DNA from: Candidatus Peribacteria bacterium
Lineage (GTDB): Bacteria > Patescibacteriota > Gracilibacteria > Peribacterales > Peribacteraceae
NCBI GenBank assembly: GCA_018652265.1
Contig: JABICL010000034.1
Span: 1-64,000 of the forward strand
Reading direction: 5' to 3'
Length of the DNA: 64,000 bases
Shown here: positions 8,574-18,692 of the stretch, one piece after another
Position numbering within the stretch: the stretch's first letter is position 1
How the letters are laid out: every line of letters starts with the position of its first letter
Notes under the pieces: model-generated
What the model saw: the letters and a program-made list of their open reading frames with translations, nothing else
The model's database searches: none
What the model was told of the DNA's origin: nothing
Program-made: the position numbers and the translations under genes

Positions 8574-10007
8574 TTACCCTTTCTTTACAAGCTTTACCAC
8601 CATCTCGTCTACTAATCTTGGATCTGCTTGACCTTTTGTTTTTCCCATAACAAAGCCAATAATCGCCGATTTTGCTTTTTCATTTCCAGAAATAAAATCT
8701 TGTACTGCTTGTGGGTTATTTTTTACAGCTTCTTGGACAAAATTTTCTATTTCGGCAGAATTTGAGATTTGTTGCATATTTTCTTCTTTTATAATTTCTT
8801 GAGGCTTTTTATCTTCTTTTACCATTTTTTCTAAAACAACCTTCCCTGAATTTGCACTAATTGTTTTGTCATCTACCAATTTCAAAAGGCTAATTACATC
8901 TTCTACACTTGGTCCACTGGATAATTCTTTTCCTTCCGATTTTAAAAATCCCATGAGTTGAGTAAGAACAACTGAGCTAACCCTCTTGTAATCTTCTATT
9001 TTTGAAACCACCTCATCAAAGAAATCAGATAGCCTAGGATCTCCCGCGAGAAGCATTGCCTGATCTGCCGAGAGCCCCGCCTTCAAGTATCTCTCCCTTT
9101 TTTCTTCTGGCATTTCGCCAATAGAAGCCGAAATCTTTGAAACCTCAGATTCCTCAAAATGAAGGGGTGGAATGTCTGGTTCTGGGAAATATCTATAATC
9201 AGCAGATGATTCTTTTTCTCTCATTACTACTCCAACTTCTTTGTCATCATCCCAATGAACTGTTACCTCTTTGTCTTGTGGACTTCCTTCTTCCCAAAGT
9301 TTTCCTAAGCGCTTAATTTCGAAAATAAGAGCTTTTTCTAGAGACTTAAATGAGTTTAGATTTTTTATTTCTGATCTTGGATATAATTTTTTTTCTCCTT
9401 TTGGCCGGAGAGAAACAGATGCATCAAACCTCATCATTCCTTTATACATATCTGCTTCACTTGAATTAACTGAGATAAGTATTTTTTGTAATTCTTTTGC
9501 AAAGCTTACTGCGTCTTGCGGGGTTTTTAGATCTGGCTCTGTAACTATTTCCATAAGAGGAGTCCCTGCACGATTATAGTCACAATACGACCTTCCTCCT
9601 GCATGCTGCAGCTTTCCTGCGTCATTCTCTATATGTAGACGGGTTATCCTACATTCCTTTCTTTTTCCTTCACTATCTATAAATTCGACACATCCATTCT
9701 TGGAAATTGGATAATCGTACTGAGAAATTTGAAACCCCATTGGAAGATCTGGATAGAAATAATTTTTTCTATCTAAGTGATTATCTTCTGCAATCTCACA
9801 CTTAAGGGCTAGCGCTGCTTTTATTGCTTTTTTTATAGCCTCTTCATTTGTAACAGGAAGAGTTCCGGGGTGTCCCATACATATCGGACACACTGTAGTA
9901 TTTGGCGCTTTTCCAAAAGCATCATTATCACATCCACAGAACATCTTTGTCTTTGTATTCATCTGCGCATGCACCTCCAGGCCGATTATTACTTCTAAGT
10001 CTTTCAT
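8574..10007 (-). CDS. gatB: Asp/Glu-tRNA(Asn/Gln) amidotransferase subunit B
   Basis: EVIIGLEVHAQMNTKTKMFCGC, HLDRKNYFYPDLPMGFQISQYDYPI, RLHIENDAGKLQH. Confidence 0.97.
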   Translation of the reverse strand: MKDLEVIIGLEVHAQMNTKTKMFCGCDNDAFGKAPNTTVCPICMGHPGTLPVTNEEAIKKAIKAALALKCEIAEDNHLDRKNYFYPDLPMGFQISQYDYPISKNGCVEFIDSEGKRKECRITRLHIENDAGKLQHAGGRSYCDYNRAGTPLMEIVTEPDLKTPQDAVSFAKELQKILISVNSSEADMYKGMMRFDASVSLRPKGEKKLYPRSEIKNLNSFKSLEKALIFEIKRLGKLWEEGSPQDKEVTVHWDDDKEVGVVMREKESSADYRYFPEPDIPPLHFEESEVSKISASIGEMPEEKRERYLKAGLSADQAMLLAGDPRLSDFFDEVVSKIEDYKRVSSVVLTQLMGFLKSEGKELSSGPSVEDVISLLKLVDDKTISANSGKVVLEKMVKEDKKPQEIIKEENMQQISNSAEIENFVQEAVKNNPQAVQDFISGNEKAKSAIIGFVMGKTKGQADPRLVDEMVVKLVKKG

Positions 10008-10048
10008 TCTTTGTTTAAGGTTACAGCCTGAGCAAAGATCATATCAAG

Positions 10049-10489
10049 CTATCTAAAATCAGTTATAAGCACCCCGTTTAGATGATCTATCTCGTGCTGG
10101 GCAGCTCTAGCATCCACCCCAGAGAACTTTCGCTCCTGCTCTTTCCCATTCTGATCAAAGAATTTTAATATCACTTCAGAGGGCCTGGATATATTTATCC
10201 AAATATCTGGAAGACTAAGACATCCCTCTTCCATTATCACCTGAGCCTCTGACTTCCAAACTATTTCCGGATTTACAATAACAAGAAACGATCCGCCGAC
10301 TTTCATGACTGCAACTTTTTTAGACACCGCAATTTGTGGCGCAGCAATTCCTGCCCCCTTAGCATCGACTGCGGTTTCTATGAGATCATCTATAAGTTTT
10401 TGTAAGTCTTTTCCAAAGCTTTCTATGCTTTCATTCTCCCCTCTAAGAATTGGATGATTCTCGCCAGTAATAATTTCTCGAATAGCTAT
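10049..10489 (-). CDS. def: Peptide deformylase (apparent AUA start)
   Basis: GAGIAAPQ, EGCLSLP and QHEIDHLNG motifs in one open frame; the GTG start in the ORF track (10327) would remove motif 1. Confidence 0.85.
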   Translation of the reverse strand: MAIREIITGENHPILRGENESIESFGKDLQKLIDDLIETAVDAKGAGIAAPQIAVSKKVAVMKVGGSFLVIVNPEIVWKSEAQVIMEEGCLSLPDIWINISRPSEVILKFFDQNGKEQERKFSGVDARAAQHEIDHLNGVLITDFR

Positions 10490-11070
10490 ACCCCAATCTT
10501 AACTGATCCTGCTCTTCTCTTCAGCTCTTCCATAGAAGAAATTTTTCCTATTTCTATCATCTTCACAAAAGCCTGAGCAGTCATCAAAACATCTGGAAGT
10601 GCCCTATGACGCATTTCCTCTGCTTGTATCCCCAATCTCTTAGAGAGAACATCTAAATTATGTCTATATTCATTTGGAAAAACGGATTTACTTAATTTCA
10701 TAGTACATATGTAATCTGGAAGATCTATATATCCCCAACACATTTCTTTTTCTGCTTCCAGAAATGACATATCAAACCCTGCATTATGAGCAATCAAAGT
10801 AGTTCCAGATGCAAAGTCTAAAAACTTAGGAAGCACATCTTCTATAGGAGGTGCTCCTATTAGATCTTCTTGTTTTATTCCATTTATTCTAGAAGCCTCA
10901 GGCGAAATAGCTACGCCAGGATTTACCATAGAATCGAAAGTTTTTTCTTTTACTATCTCTCCATTTTCAATCCGCATTCCAGCAATTTCCACAATCCTAT
11001 CCCCCCTATTTGGATCCAGCCCCGTGGTCTCTATATCAAACACTGTGAACGGAAAATCTACTGAATACAT
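10486..11070 (-). CDS. DnaQ-like 3'-5' exonuclease
   Basis: FTVFDIETTGLDPNRGDRIVEIA, LIAHNAGFDMSFLE, HRALPDVLMTAQAF (DEDDh). Confidence 0.9.
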   Translation of the reverse strand: MYSVDFPFTVFDIETTGLDPNRGDRIVEIAGMRIENGEIVKEKTFDSMVNPGVAISPEASRINGIKQEDLIGAPPIEDVLPKFLDFASGTTLIAHNAGFDMSFLEAEKEMCWGYIDLPDYICTMKLSKSVFPNEYRHNLDVLSKRLGIQAEEMRHRALPDVLMTAQAFVKMIEIGKISSMEELKRRAGSVKIGV

Positions 11071-11080
11071 ATGGAATAAA

Positions 11081-11400
11081 TGTGGATAAGTGTGGAGACT
11101 ATAGGGAAGTTTTCAGATTCTTCAATTGTTAATTGAGTTGTGAAAACCCTTATTTAAGTGTTTAAAAGGTAACTTTTCTTTCACATGATGAACATCTCGT
11201 CCCCAAGTTATCAACACTGTATAAACATGTATGTAATTTGTATATTTGGCTTAAATAGGCCAAAAATGCACTTATTCCCCTTAATTACCCCAGGTAATCA
11301 ACATTATTTCCACAATTTAGACCACATTTAGCATGTCTTTGGCAAGGCCTACTATTACTACGATCTTATTGAGTAATTAAACAAATAATACATACTATAG
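11081..11400. promoter_or_regulatory. Candidate oriC / DnaA-box cluster upstream of dnaN
   Basis: Perfect DnaA box TGTGGATAA (11081-11089), near-boxes TTATCAACA (11208), TAATCAACA (11295), ATTTCCACA (11306) in an AT-rich spacer. Confidence 0.4.
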
Positions 11401-11402
11401 GC

Positions 11403-12563
11403 ATGAAGTTTTCATGTGGAACAAAGGACATTCTCCAGACAATAGGAATTGTTGGTAGGGCTATAACAGGACAACAAGCATTACCTATTTTAAATAACAT
11501 ACTTATTCAAGTTGAGGGAAAAAGATGTGTGCTCAGTGCAACAAATTTAGAATTTTCTATAATCTCTCATTTAGATGCAGAAGTAGAAAATGAAGGATCA
11601 ATAACAGTTCCTGCAAAAGCTATTCAAAACTTTGCTCAGTATTCAACAGATGATGAAGTTGTTTTCGAGACAAGTGAAGATTCTCAATTAAAATGTTTTT
11701 CTAAAAAATCAAAAACAATTATTGCTGGAGAATCAACAAGTGAATATCCAAAAATTTCTCCAATAAAGAAAGAGACTCAAATTACTATTAATAGTAAAGA
11801 CCTATCAGATGCAATTCATAATGTTGCATTTGCATCAGCTAAAACTACAACAAGGCCAGTTCTTTCAGGTGTATACATGAAAGTAATTAAAGGTGATTTG
11901 TATATGGTTGCTACAGATAGTTATAGATTGTCCGAATACAAGGTTCCTGTAGAAACTAAAGGTGAAGTGGAGTGTATAGTTCCAAGTAGAGTTCTTGTGG
12001 AAATGATGTCGGTTCTTGGTGGAAAGAAAATTGGTGACTCAAAGAAAAAAGAAGACGAAAAAGATTCTAGTGACGAAAAAGGATATCCAGTTCAAATGTC
12101 TTTAAGTCCACAGCAAATAGAGGTGGTTATAGGAAAGACAACACTTCTATCTAGATTGATAGATGGTGCATTTCCAAAGTATCAGCAAATAATTCCAGAG
12201 AAGCATGCAACAAGCGCACTTCTTCCATTGGGAGAATTTCTAACTACAGTAAAAAGAATGCATTATTTTGCGAAAGAAAGTAATAACAATCTTACATTCT
12301 CGTTAAATACTAAAGACGTATCAATTCAAACTCAGACAACGCAGGCAGGAAAGGATGAAGCTCAGATATCTGTGGATGTAAAAGGAGAGAAGAATAAGAT
12401 TGCATTAAGCTCATCATATCTATTAGACTTCCTATCGCACATCTCAGGAGACGAGGTACACATGGAAATAACTGATAAGATGCACCCTGCGGTATTTCGT
12501 GTTCCAGATGCACCAAACTTTCTTCATCTGATAATGCCACTAAGGATGTCAGAGGAAGAGTAA
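11403..12563 (+). CDS. dnaN: DNA polymerase III subunit beta
   Basis: 386 aa sliding clamp; RPVLSGVYMKV, ATDSYRLSEYKV, C-terminal LIMPLRM. Confidence 0.95.
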   Translation: MKFSCGTKDILQTIGIVGRAITGQQALPILNNILIQVEGKRCVLSATNLEFSIISHLDAEVENEGSITVPAKAIQNFAQYSTDDEVVFETSEDSQLKCFSKKSKTIIAGESTSEYPKISPIKKETQITINSKDLSDAIHNVAFASAKTTTRPVLSGVYMKVIKGDLYMVATDSYRLSEYKVPVETKGEVECIVPSRVLVEMMSVLGGKKIGDSKKKEDEKDSSDEKGYPVQMSLSPQQIEVVIGKTTLLSRLIDGAFPKYQQIIPEKHATSALLPLGEFLTTVKRMHYFAKESNNNLTFSLNTKDVSIQTQTTQAGKDEAQISVDVKGEKNKIALSSSYLLDFLSHISGDEVHMEITDKMHPAVFRVPDAPNFLHLIMPLRMSEEE

Positions 12564-12586
12564 AATTATAGATTTATAGATATATT

Positions 12587-15500
12587 ATGAAGCCTTCACT
12601 TCTCCTAGGAGAGGAGACACATAGGGAACTCAGAGAGCTGCTTCTTGCAAAAAAGAAGCTTGTTATTTCTGGTGCATCAAATGGAACAGCTAAGGCGATG
12701 TTTGTGGCACATATATTTGATATGTCGCCATCGAAGACAATTGTAGTTCTCCCAGACGAAGGAAGAAGAGAGGAGATGGAAAGGTGGCTTAATTTCTTTG
12801 AAGTTGCCACAGAATCTATAAAAAGTTCAAAAAATGAAGATGGAAATAGTTTTTCTAGAGATGATTTACCGTCATACCTTTCATTCTTTAAATCAGATTA
12901 TGCAGAGGTTCTTCTAATTACAGAAAGTGTGTGGGAGGAAGAGATGCCGCTTTTAAAAGAAATGTCCGAAAGAAAGATTACTTTCTCGAAAGGGCAGGAG
13001 ATAGATATAACAAATCTATTCGAGAGGCTTATAGAGATTGGATACTCACATGGACAAGATATATATCTAAAGCCTGGTGAGTATAGAAAGATAGGAGATG
13101 TTTTAGATATATTTCCTATACAAGCAGAAAGCCCAATAAAGATTCAATTTAATTTCGAGAAGATAGAAGAAATAAAAGAAGTAAACACAGAAGATGTATC
13201 TAGTACTGAAATAATAGAAGGAGATTTAGATGTGTATCCTGCTAAATGGCAAGAAACAGAAAAATTATATAAACAACTTGAGGAAGAACACATGCTTATA
13301 TTAGATGACATAGAATCAAACGATTCTGAAGAAACAAATGCAAATAAACTAATGTTTTCCTCTTTTCCAGAGTCAGGAGAAAATCATGCACATGTAAGAT
13401 ATTTATCTGTTTTAAAATTTTATACACTTGCAGATTTTCTAAATGATGTAAGAGATAAATTATCCCAAAAATGGAAATTACTTATTGTTAGCAAAAGGGC
13501 AGAAGAGCTAATTTCTATCCTAAAAGAAGAAAATATTTCACATACAGTCGATGAAGAGACAAGGCCTGGAACTATGACAATAGTCGATGCTTCACAGGAA
13601 GAAGTTTTGCCTCATTCATTGCAAAATCCAGATATGAAGCTTGCGATGCTTACAGACAGAGAAATCTTTTCTCTCAAAAAAGAAGCAAAACAAAGATCGA
13701 TACAAAAACTTTCGCTAGATTTCATAACATCATTACAACCAGGGGATTTCGTAGTGCATATGGATCATGGAATAGGACGTTTCGATGGAATAGTTCAAAA
13801 GACAATCGATGAAGTTACTCGTGAATATTTGGAAATTTCATATGCAGGAAATGACAAGCTATTTATTCCGATAGATCAAGCAGACAAACTAAGTAAGCAT
13901 GTTCACGAAGAAGGGGAAGAGCCAAAACTAAGTAAGTTGGGATCTATAGATTGGAAAAAGACAATGGCAAAGGTAAAAGAAGAAACAAAGAAAATAGCAA
14001 AAGAACTTCTAGCTCTTTATGCCAAGCGCGCAAAAGCAAAAGGATTTTCTTATGGTGAGGATGTAAAAGAACAAAAAGAATTTGAAAGAGCATTTCCATA
14101 TACAGAAACGCCAGGACAGCTAAAGGCTATAGAAGATATAAAAACAGATATGGAAGATCCACACCCAATGGATAGGCTTATATGTGGAGATGTTGGATTT
14201 GGAAAAACAGAAGTTGCTCTTCGTGCAGCTTTTAAAGCTGTAAAAAGTGGTAAGCAAGTTGCAATTATTAGTCCAATAACAATTCTTGCAGATCAGCACT
14301 ATAGAACGGTCATAAAGAGAATGGGAGATTTTTCTGTAAGAGTAGAGATGTTAAGTAGATTTAGAAGTAAGGCAGAGCAAAAGAAGATACTAGAAAAACT
14401 AAGAAAAGGAGATTTAGATATTGTTGTAGGAACACATAGGCTGCTTCAACCAGATGTGAAGTTTTTGAATCTAGGACTTCTAATAATAGATGAGGAGCAG
14501 AGATTCGGTGTTAAACAAAAAGAAGCTATAAAAGAAATGAGAGCAAATGTAGATATTCTTACTCTTACAGCAACTCCAATTCCAAGAACGCTAAACTTAA
14601 GTCTTCATAAATTTAGAGATATAACTACAATTACCACTCCTCCACCAGGAAGACTTCCGATAATCACTGAAGTTAGAAAATATTCCGATGCATTACTTCG
14701 TCAGTCCATTTTAAATGAGGTCAATAGGAAGGGGCAGGTGTACGTTTTGCATAATAGAGTGGAAACTATAGACGCGTTTGCAGATAAGCTCAGGAAGCTC
14801 ATCCCAGAGGCGAGTTTTATAGTGTCTCATGGACAGCTCCGACCTGAAGATTTAGAAAAGAGAGTTTCTGAATTCAAAGATGGTAAATATGACGTCTTGG
14901 TAAGTTCTACAATTATTGAAAATGGAATAGATCTACCTCGTGCAAATACGCTCATAGTAAATGAAGCCGAAAGATTTGGTCTTTCTCAGTTATATCAGCT
15001 TAGGGGTCGTGTAGGTCGTGGCAAAGTGCAGGCTTATGCATACTTCCTGTATCACACACAGAGATTAAAAGATGATGCAAAGAAAAGACTTAGAGCAATA
15101 GTGGAAGCATCTGAGCTTGGATCTGGATTCCAAATTGCAATGAGAGATTTAGAAATTCGTGGTGCTGGAGAAATACTTGGAGGAAGCCAGTCTGGCCATA
15201 TGAAAACAGTTGGAATGAGCCAATTTCTTAAACTTCTAAAGCAAACAGTTGCAGAAATGCAGACAGGAAGTAAGAAAGAAAAAGAAGAGATAGAAACAGA
15301 AATAAATTTGCCTATAGAAGCATATATTCCAAATTTCTATATTCCAGATGAACAAGAAAAAATCTCTGTATATCAAAAGTTGGCAGGAAGTTATTCGGAA
15401 GAAATTTTGAAAGAATTCGAAGAGGATTTAGAAGAAGAATTTGGAACTCCTCCAAAGCAAGTAGGAGGCTTGTTTAGAATTCTTCGACTAAAGATGGTTT

Positions 15501-15748
15501 GTAGAAAAGCTGGAGTAATGAGAATAAAAATGGAAGGAGGAAAAGTGGGAAGCCAAGAAGTAGTAGTTACTCTTCATCCAAGAGTGACAGCAAAACATAT
15601 AGTTCCACTGCTTGCGAAGAATGATAAATGGAAAGTTGTGGGATCCTCTTTGAGGATCAAAAAGGATGACCTCGGTGAAAGTTGGTTTGCTGCCCTAAAA
15701 AAAGACATGGAAGTACTTGTCGGCAAAAAACAAAAATTGGACAAGTGA
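12587..15748 (+). CDS. mfd: Transcription-repair coupling factor
   Basis: 1053 aa; GDFVVHMDHGIGRF, CGDVGFGKTEVALRAAFKA, LTLTATPIPRTLNLSL, QLYQLRGRVGR. Confidence 0.97.
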   Translation: MKPSLLLGEETHRELRELLLAKKKLVISGASNGTAKAMFVAHIFDMSPSKTIVVLPDEGRREEMERWLNFFEVATESIKSSKNEDGNSFSRDDLPSYLSFFKSDYAEVLLITESVWEEEMPLLKEMSERKITFSKGQEIDITNLFERLIEIGYSHGQDIYLKPGEYRKIGDVLDIFPIQAESPIKIQFNFEKIEEIKEVNTEDVSSTEIIEGDLDVYPAKWQETEKLYKQLEEEHMLILDDIESNDSEETNANKLMFSSFPESGENHAHVRYLSVLKFYTLADFLNDVRDKLSQKWKLLIVSKRAEELISILKEENISHTVDEETRPGTMTIVDASQEEVLPHSLQNPDMKLAMLTDREIFSLKKEAKQRSIQKLSLDFITSLQPGDFVVHMDHGIGRFDGIVQKTIDEVTREYLEISYAGNDKLFIPIDQADKLSKHVHEEGEEPKLSKLGSIDWKKTMAKVKEETKKIAKELLALYAKRAKAKGFSYGEDVKEQKEFERAFPYTETPGQLKAIEDIKTDMEDPHPMDRLICGDVGFGKTEVALRAAFKAVKSGKQVAIISPITILADQHYRTVIKRMGDFSVRVEMLSRFRSKAEQKKILEKLRKGDLDIVVGTHRLLQPDVKFLNLGLLIIDEEQRFGVKQKEAIKEMRANVDILTLTATPIPRTLNLSLHKFRDITTITTPPPGRLPIITEVRKYSDALLRQSILNEVNRKGQVYVLHNRVETIDAFADKLRKLIPEASFIVSHGQLRPEDLEKRVSEFKDGKYDVLVSSTIIENGIDLPRANTLIVNEAERFGLSQLYQLRGRVGRGKVQAYAYFLYHTQRLKDDAKKRLRAIVEASELGSGFQIAMRDLEIRGAGEILGGSQSGHMKTVGMSQFLKLLKQTVAEMQTGSKKEKEEIETEINLPIEAYIPNFYIPDEQEKISVYQKLAGSYSEEILKEFEEDLEEEFGTPPKQVGGLFRILRLKMVCRKAGVMRIKMEGGKVGSQEVVVTLHPRVTAKHIVPLLAKNDKWKVVGSSLRIKKDDLGESWFAALKKDMEVLVGKKQKLDK

Positions 15749-15826
15749 TTAGTGGGTAGTGAGTAGTGGTTAGATTTTCAAAAGCAGCACTACTAATCGC
15801 TAGCCACTAATTACTAACCACTACTC
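15741..15826. repeat. Period-7 hairpin repeat
   Basis: ACAAGTGATTAGTGGGTAGTGAGTAGTGGTTAG ... CTAATCGCTAGCCACTAATTACTAACCACTACT; the mfd stop TGA is inside it. Confidence 0.9.
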
Positions 15827-16032
15827 TATTTAACCTCTGTAAACACTCTATTTTCATTATTAGGTTTTCTTACAATAAGTAGTGTTATTCCCACAATTAT
15901 ACAAATTAAGCCTAGGGAACCATTAATAACAGGCCATTTTTCGTATTCAAAAGATAATAATATGTCGTATATCTGAGGAATCGCGAGAAGTAGTCCGCTT
16001 GCGATAAGTAATAGTCCTGTTAGTAAATTCAT
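15826..16032 (-). CDS. Small two-helix membrane protein
   Basis: 68 aa with two hydrophobic segments. Confidence 0.5.
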   Translation of the reverse strand: MNLLTGLLLIASGLLLAIPQIYDILLSFEYEKWPVINGSLGLICIIVGITLLIVRKPNNENRVFTEVK

Positions 16033-16069
16033 GTGGGCATTATAACTGATTTTCGTAGGGTTAGAATTG

Positions 16070-16200
16070 TTGCTACCCCGCTCGCGTGCTTAAGGTGGTA
16101 TATGCGACGAAATCGACGTAACCCATCACCGCTTATTATTTATCAGAGGTTACGGATCGATTTCTTACGCAAAATACCACCTGCACGCTTGCTACTGTAA
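16070..16200. repeat. Long palindromic intergenic repeat, family D
   Basis: Contains TCTTACGCAAAATACCACCTGCACGCTTGC (16163-16192), inverted match to 6026-6055. Confidence 0.6.
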
Positions 16201-16302
16201 GAAGTGGTAACTGCGCAGTGGGATCGGTAATCGATTTTAGGTTTTAAAGAAATCAAGTTAGTAATGTTCGAATCACGAAGTCGTATGATAAACTGACCAC
16301 TG

Positions 16303-18666
16303 ATGAAAATATCACTAAATTGGTTATCGGACTTTGTTGATTTTATAGAAAAAGATCCAAATAAAATCGAAGAAGCACTCACTATGAGCGTTGCTGAAGT
16401 TGATGAAATTGAAACTCAAGGAGAATTGTTAAATAATTGTTGCATCGGAAAAGTTGTTTCAATAGAAACTCATCCAAATGCAGATAAGCTAAAACTTTGT
16501 AATGTGAAGACAGACAAAGGAGAAAAAAAAGTGGTTTGCGGAGGCGATAACTTAAATGAAGGCATGCTGGTTGCCTTTGCACATATAGGCGCAAAGGTTA
16601 GATGGCATGGAGAAGAGATGATGGAACTTAAAAAAACTAAAATAAGAGGAGAGGAGAGTGAGGGCATGATATGTGCATCTTCTGAGCTGGGACTAGAAAG
16701 CTTATTCCCACATAAAACAGAAAAAGAAATTATAAGTCTTCCAGAAAGCTTTGCAGATTTTGTTGGGAAAGATCTAAAAGAATCTTTGGGTTTAAATGAC
16801 ATCATATTTCATATAGATAATCATGCGATTACCCATAGGCCGGATCTATTTTCTCATTTCGGATTTTCCAGAGAGTGTGTTGCTCTAGGTCTTGCTACAT
16901 GGAAAAAGGATGCGCCGAAATTTGAGGATCATTCTTTCTCGGATAAGAAAATGAGACTTAAAAATAAAGTTGAATGCAAGGATGAGATCTATAGATATCT
17001 ATCCTGTGAAATAAAAATAGACGATGTAGGAACTACTCCAGATTGGATGAAGAAAAAGCTAGAGGCAGTGGGCTTAAGATCTTTAAGTCTGCCAGTAGAT
17101 ATAACAAATTATGTAATGCTAGAAGTTGGAATGCCTCTTCATAGCTTTGATGCAGATGACATAAAAGGCGATGTAACAATAAGGCATGCAAAAGGCGGAG
17201 AAGAGATAATTACTTTGGATGAAGAAAAGAGAGTTTTGCCAGAAGGAGCAATAGTATTAAGTGATGAGAGTGGAATATTTGATTTACTGGGAATTATGGG
17301 AGGACTTAGAAGTTCTACAAAAAGTTCTACAAAAAATATTTATCTACATAGCGTAGGAGTGGATCCAGTTTCTGTGAGAAGGACAATAATAGAAACAGGT
17401 CATAGGACAGACGCTTCTACAATTTATGAAAAAGGCGTTCCAAATATAACTGTAAGACTAGGATTTAATCGCGCGCTCCAGTTGTTCCTGGATCTTGTGC
17501 CTGGAGCAGAAGTCATATCAGGTCTAGAAGAAGATGGTAACGATGGAGAATCAAAACCTATAAAAGTAGATCTAAAAAGAATCTCAGGACTCATAGGATC
17601 AGACGTAGAATTCAAAAATGCAGAGAAAATTCTGAAAGACTTAGATTTTTCAGTAAAGAAAGGAAAAGAGAGCGCAATAGAAGTTTCCCCACCACTTCAC
17701 AGGCTTGGTGATGTGCATGAATCTGTAGATATTGCAGAAGAGATAGCCAGAATTATGGGGTATATGGATTTCGAAGAAGAAATGCCAGAAGCAAATATAA
17801 TTCCTCCAGAAAGAAGAGCTGATCTAAATAAAATAAGAAGAATTTTAAAAGAATCAGGATTTTTCGAAGTAGTTAGATTCGCTTTTCTGGGAAGTGAATT
17901 GCTTTCTAGGTCTGGAATGGATTCTTCTGGACTTGAGGAGCTCAAAAATCCTCTAGGAGAAGATCTAAAAATTATGAGACCAAGCCTGATTCCACGACTA
18001 CTTGAATACACCGAAGAAAATATAAGATTTGTAGAAAGTGATCTTAAAGTTTTCGAAATAGGTCATGTGTTTGTTGGAGACAAAGAAAAGAATGCACTTT
18101 CTCTTATAGTTGCGTCTAAAACTCAGCCAAACCTTAAAGAGGAACCATTTCTAATAGCAAAAGCTTCTGTTTCTGAAATGCTCAGCGCCATAAATTCTTC
18201 ATGTGAATTTGAAAAAGAATCAAACACAGGTGTATGTCAGCATCCAGCAAGATCATTAAACATAATTATAAATGGTAAAAATATAGGATCCATATATGAA
18301 GTTCATCCATTGGTTTCAAAAGAATTTAATTCATCAGGAAGAATTGCAGTAGCAACACTTGATATGGATTTGCTTCTAGAGAATGTGTCCACAGATAAGA
18401 TCTGCAAAGAAGTATCTGAGTATCCATCCATAATATATGACGTGACAGTATCTTTTGATTCAAGTGTAGATACCGAAGATGTTCTAAGTAAAGTTCGTGG
18501 ATCTGATGATCTGTTGCAGAATGTGCGCCTTTCAGATCTTTACCAAAAAGGAGATGAAAGACAGTTAACATTCAGATGTACATATGGATCTTTTGAAAGA
18601 ACGCTCACAGAAGATGAGGTGAGGCCTGTTCATGAAAAAATAGAATCATCTCTTAGGGGTGCATAG
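16303..18666 (+). CDS. pheT: Phenylalanyl-tRNA synthetase beta subunit
   Basis: 787 aa; MKISLNWLSDFVDF, tRNA-binding domain THPNADKLKLCNVKTDKGEKKVVCGGDN, C-terminal anticodon-binding fold. Confidence 0.95.
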   Translation: MKISLNWLSDFVDFIEKDPNKIEEALTMSVAEVDEIETQGELLNNCCIGKVVSIETHPNADKLKLCNVKTDKGEKKVVCGGDNLNEGMLVAFAHIGAKVRWHGEEMMELKKTKIRGEESEGMICASSELGLESLFPHKTEKEIISLPESFADFVGKDLKESLGLNDIIFHIDNHAITHRPDLFSHFGFSRECVALGLATWKKDAPKFEDHSFSDKKMRLKNKVECKDEIYRYLSCEIKIDDVGTTPDWMKKKLEAVGLRSLSLPVDITNYVMLEVGMPLHSFDADDIKGDVTIRHAKGGEEIITLDEEKRVLPEGAIVLSDESGIFDLLGIMGGLRSSTKSSTKNIYLHSVGVDPVSVRRTIIETGHRTDASTIYEKGVPNITVRLGFNRALQLFLDLVPGAEVISGLEEDGNDGESKPIKVDLKRISGLIGSDVEFKNAEKILKDLDFSVKKGKESAIEVSPPLHRLGDVHESVDIAEEIARIMGYMDFEEEMPEANIIPPERRADLNKIRRILKESGFFEVVRFAFLGSELLSRSGMDSSGLEELKNPLGEDLKIMRPSLIPRLLEYTEENIRFVESDLKVFEIGHVFVGDKEKNALSLIVASKTQPNLKEEPFLIAKASVSEMLSAINSSCEFEKESNTGVCQHPARSLNIIINGKNIGSIYEVHPLVSKEFNSSGRIAVATLDMDLLLENVSTDKICKEVSEYPSIIYDVTVSFDSSVDTEDVLSKVRGSDDLLQNVRLSDLYQKGDERQLTFRCTYGSFERTLTEDEVRPVHEKIESSLRGA

Positions 18667-18692
18667 TGCTTATGTGCTAACATCGCCCTCAC

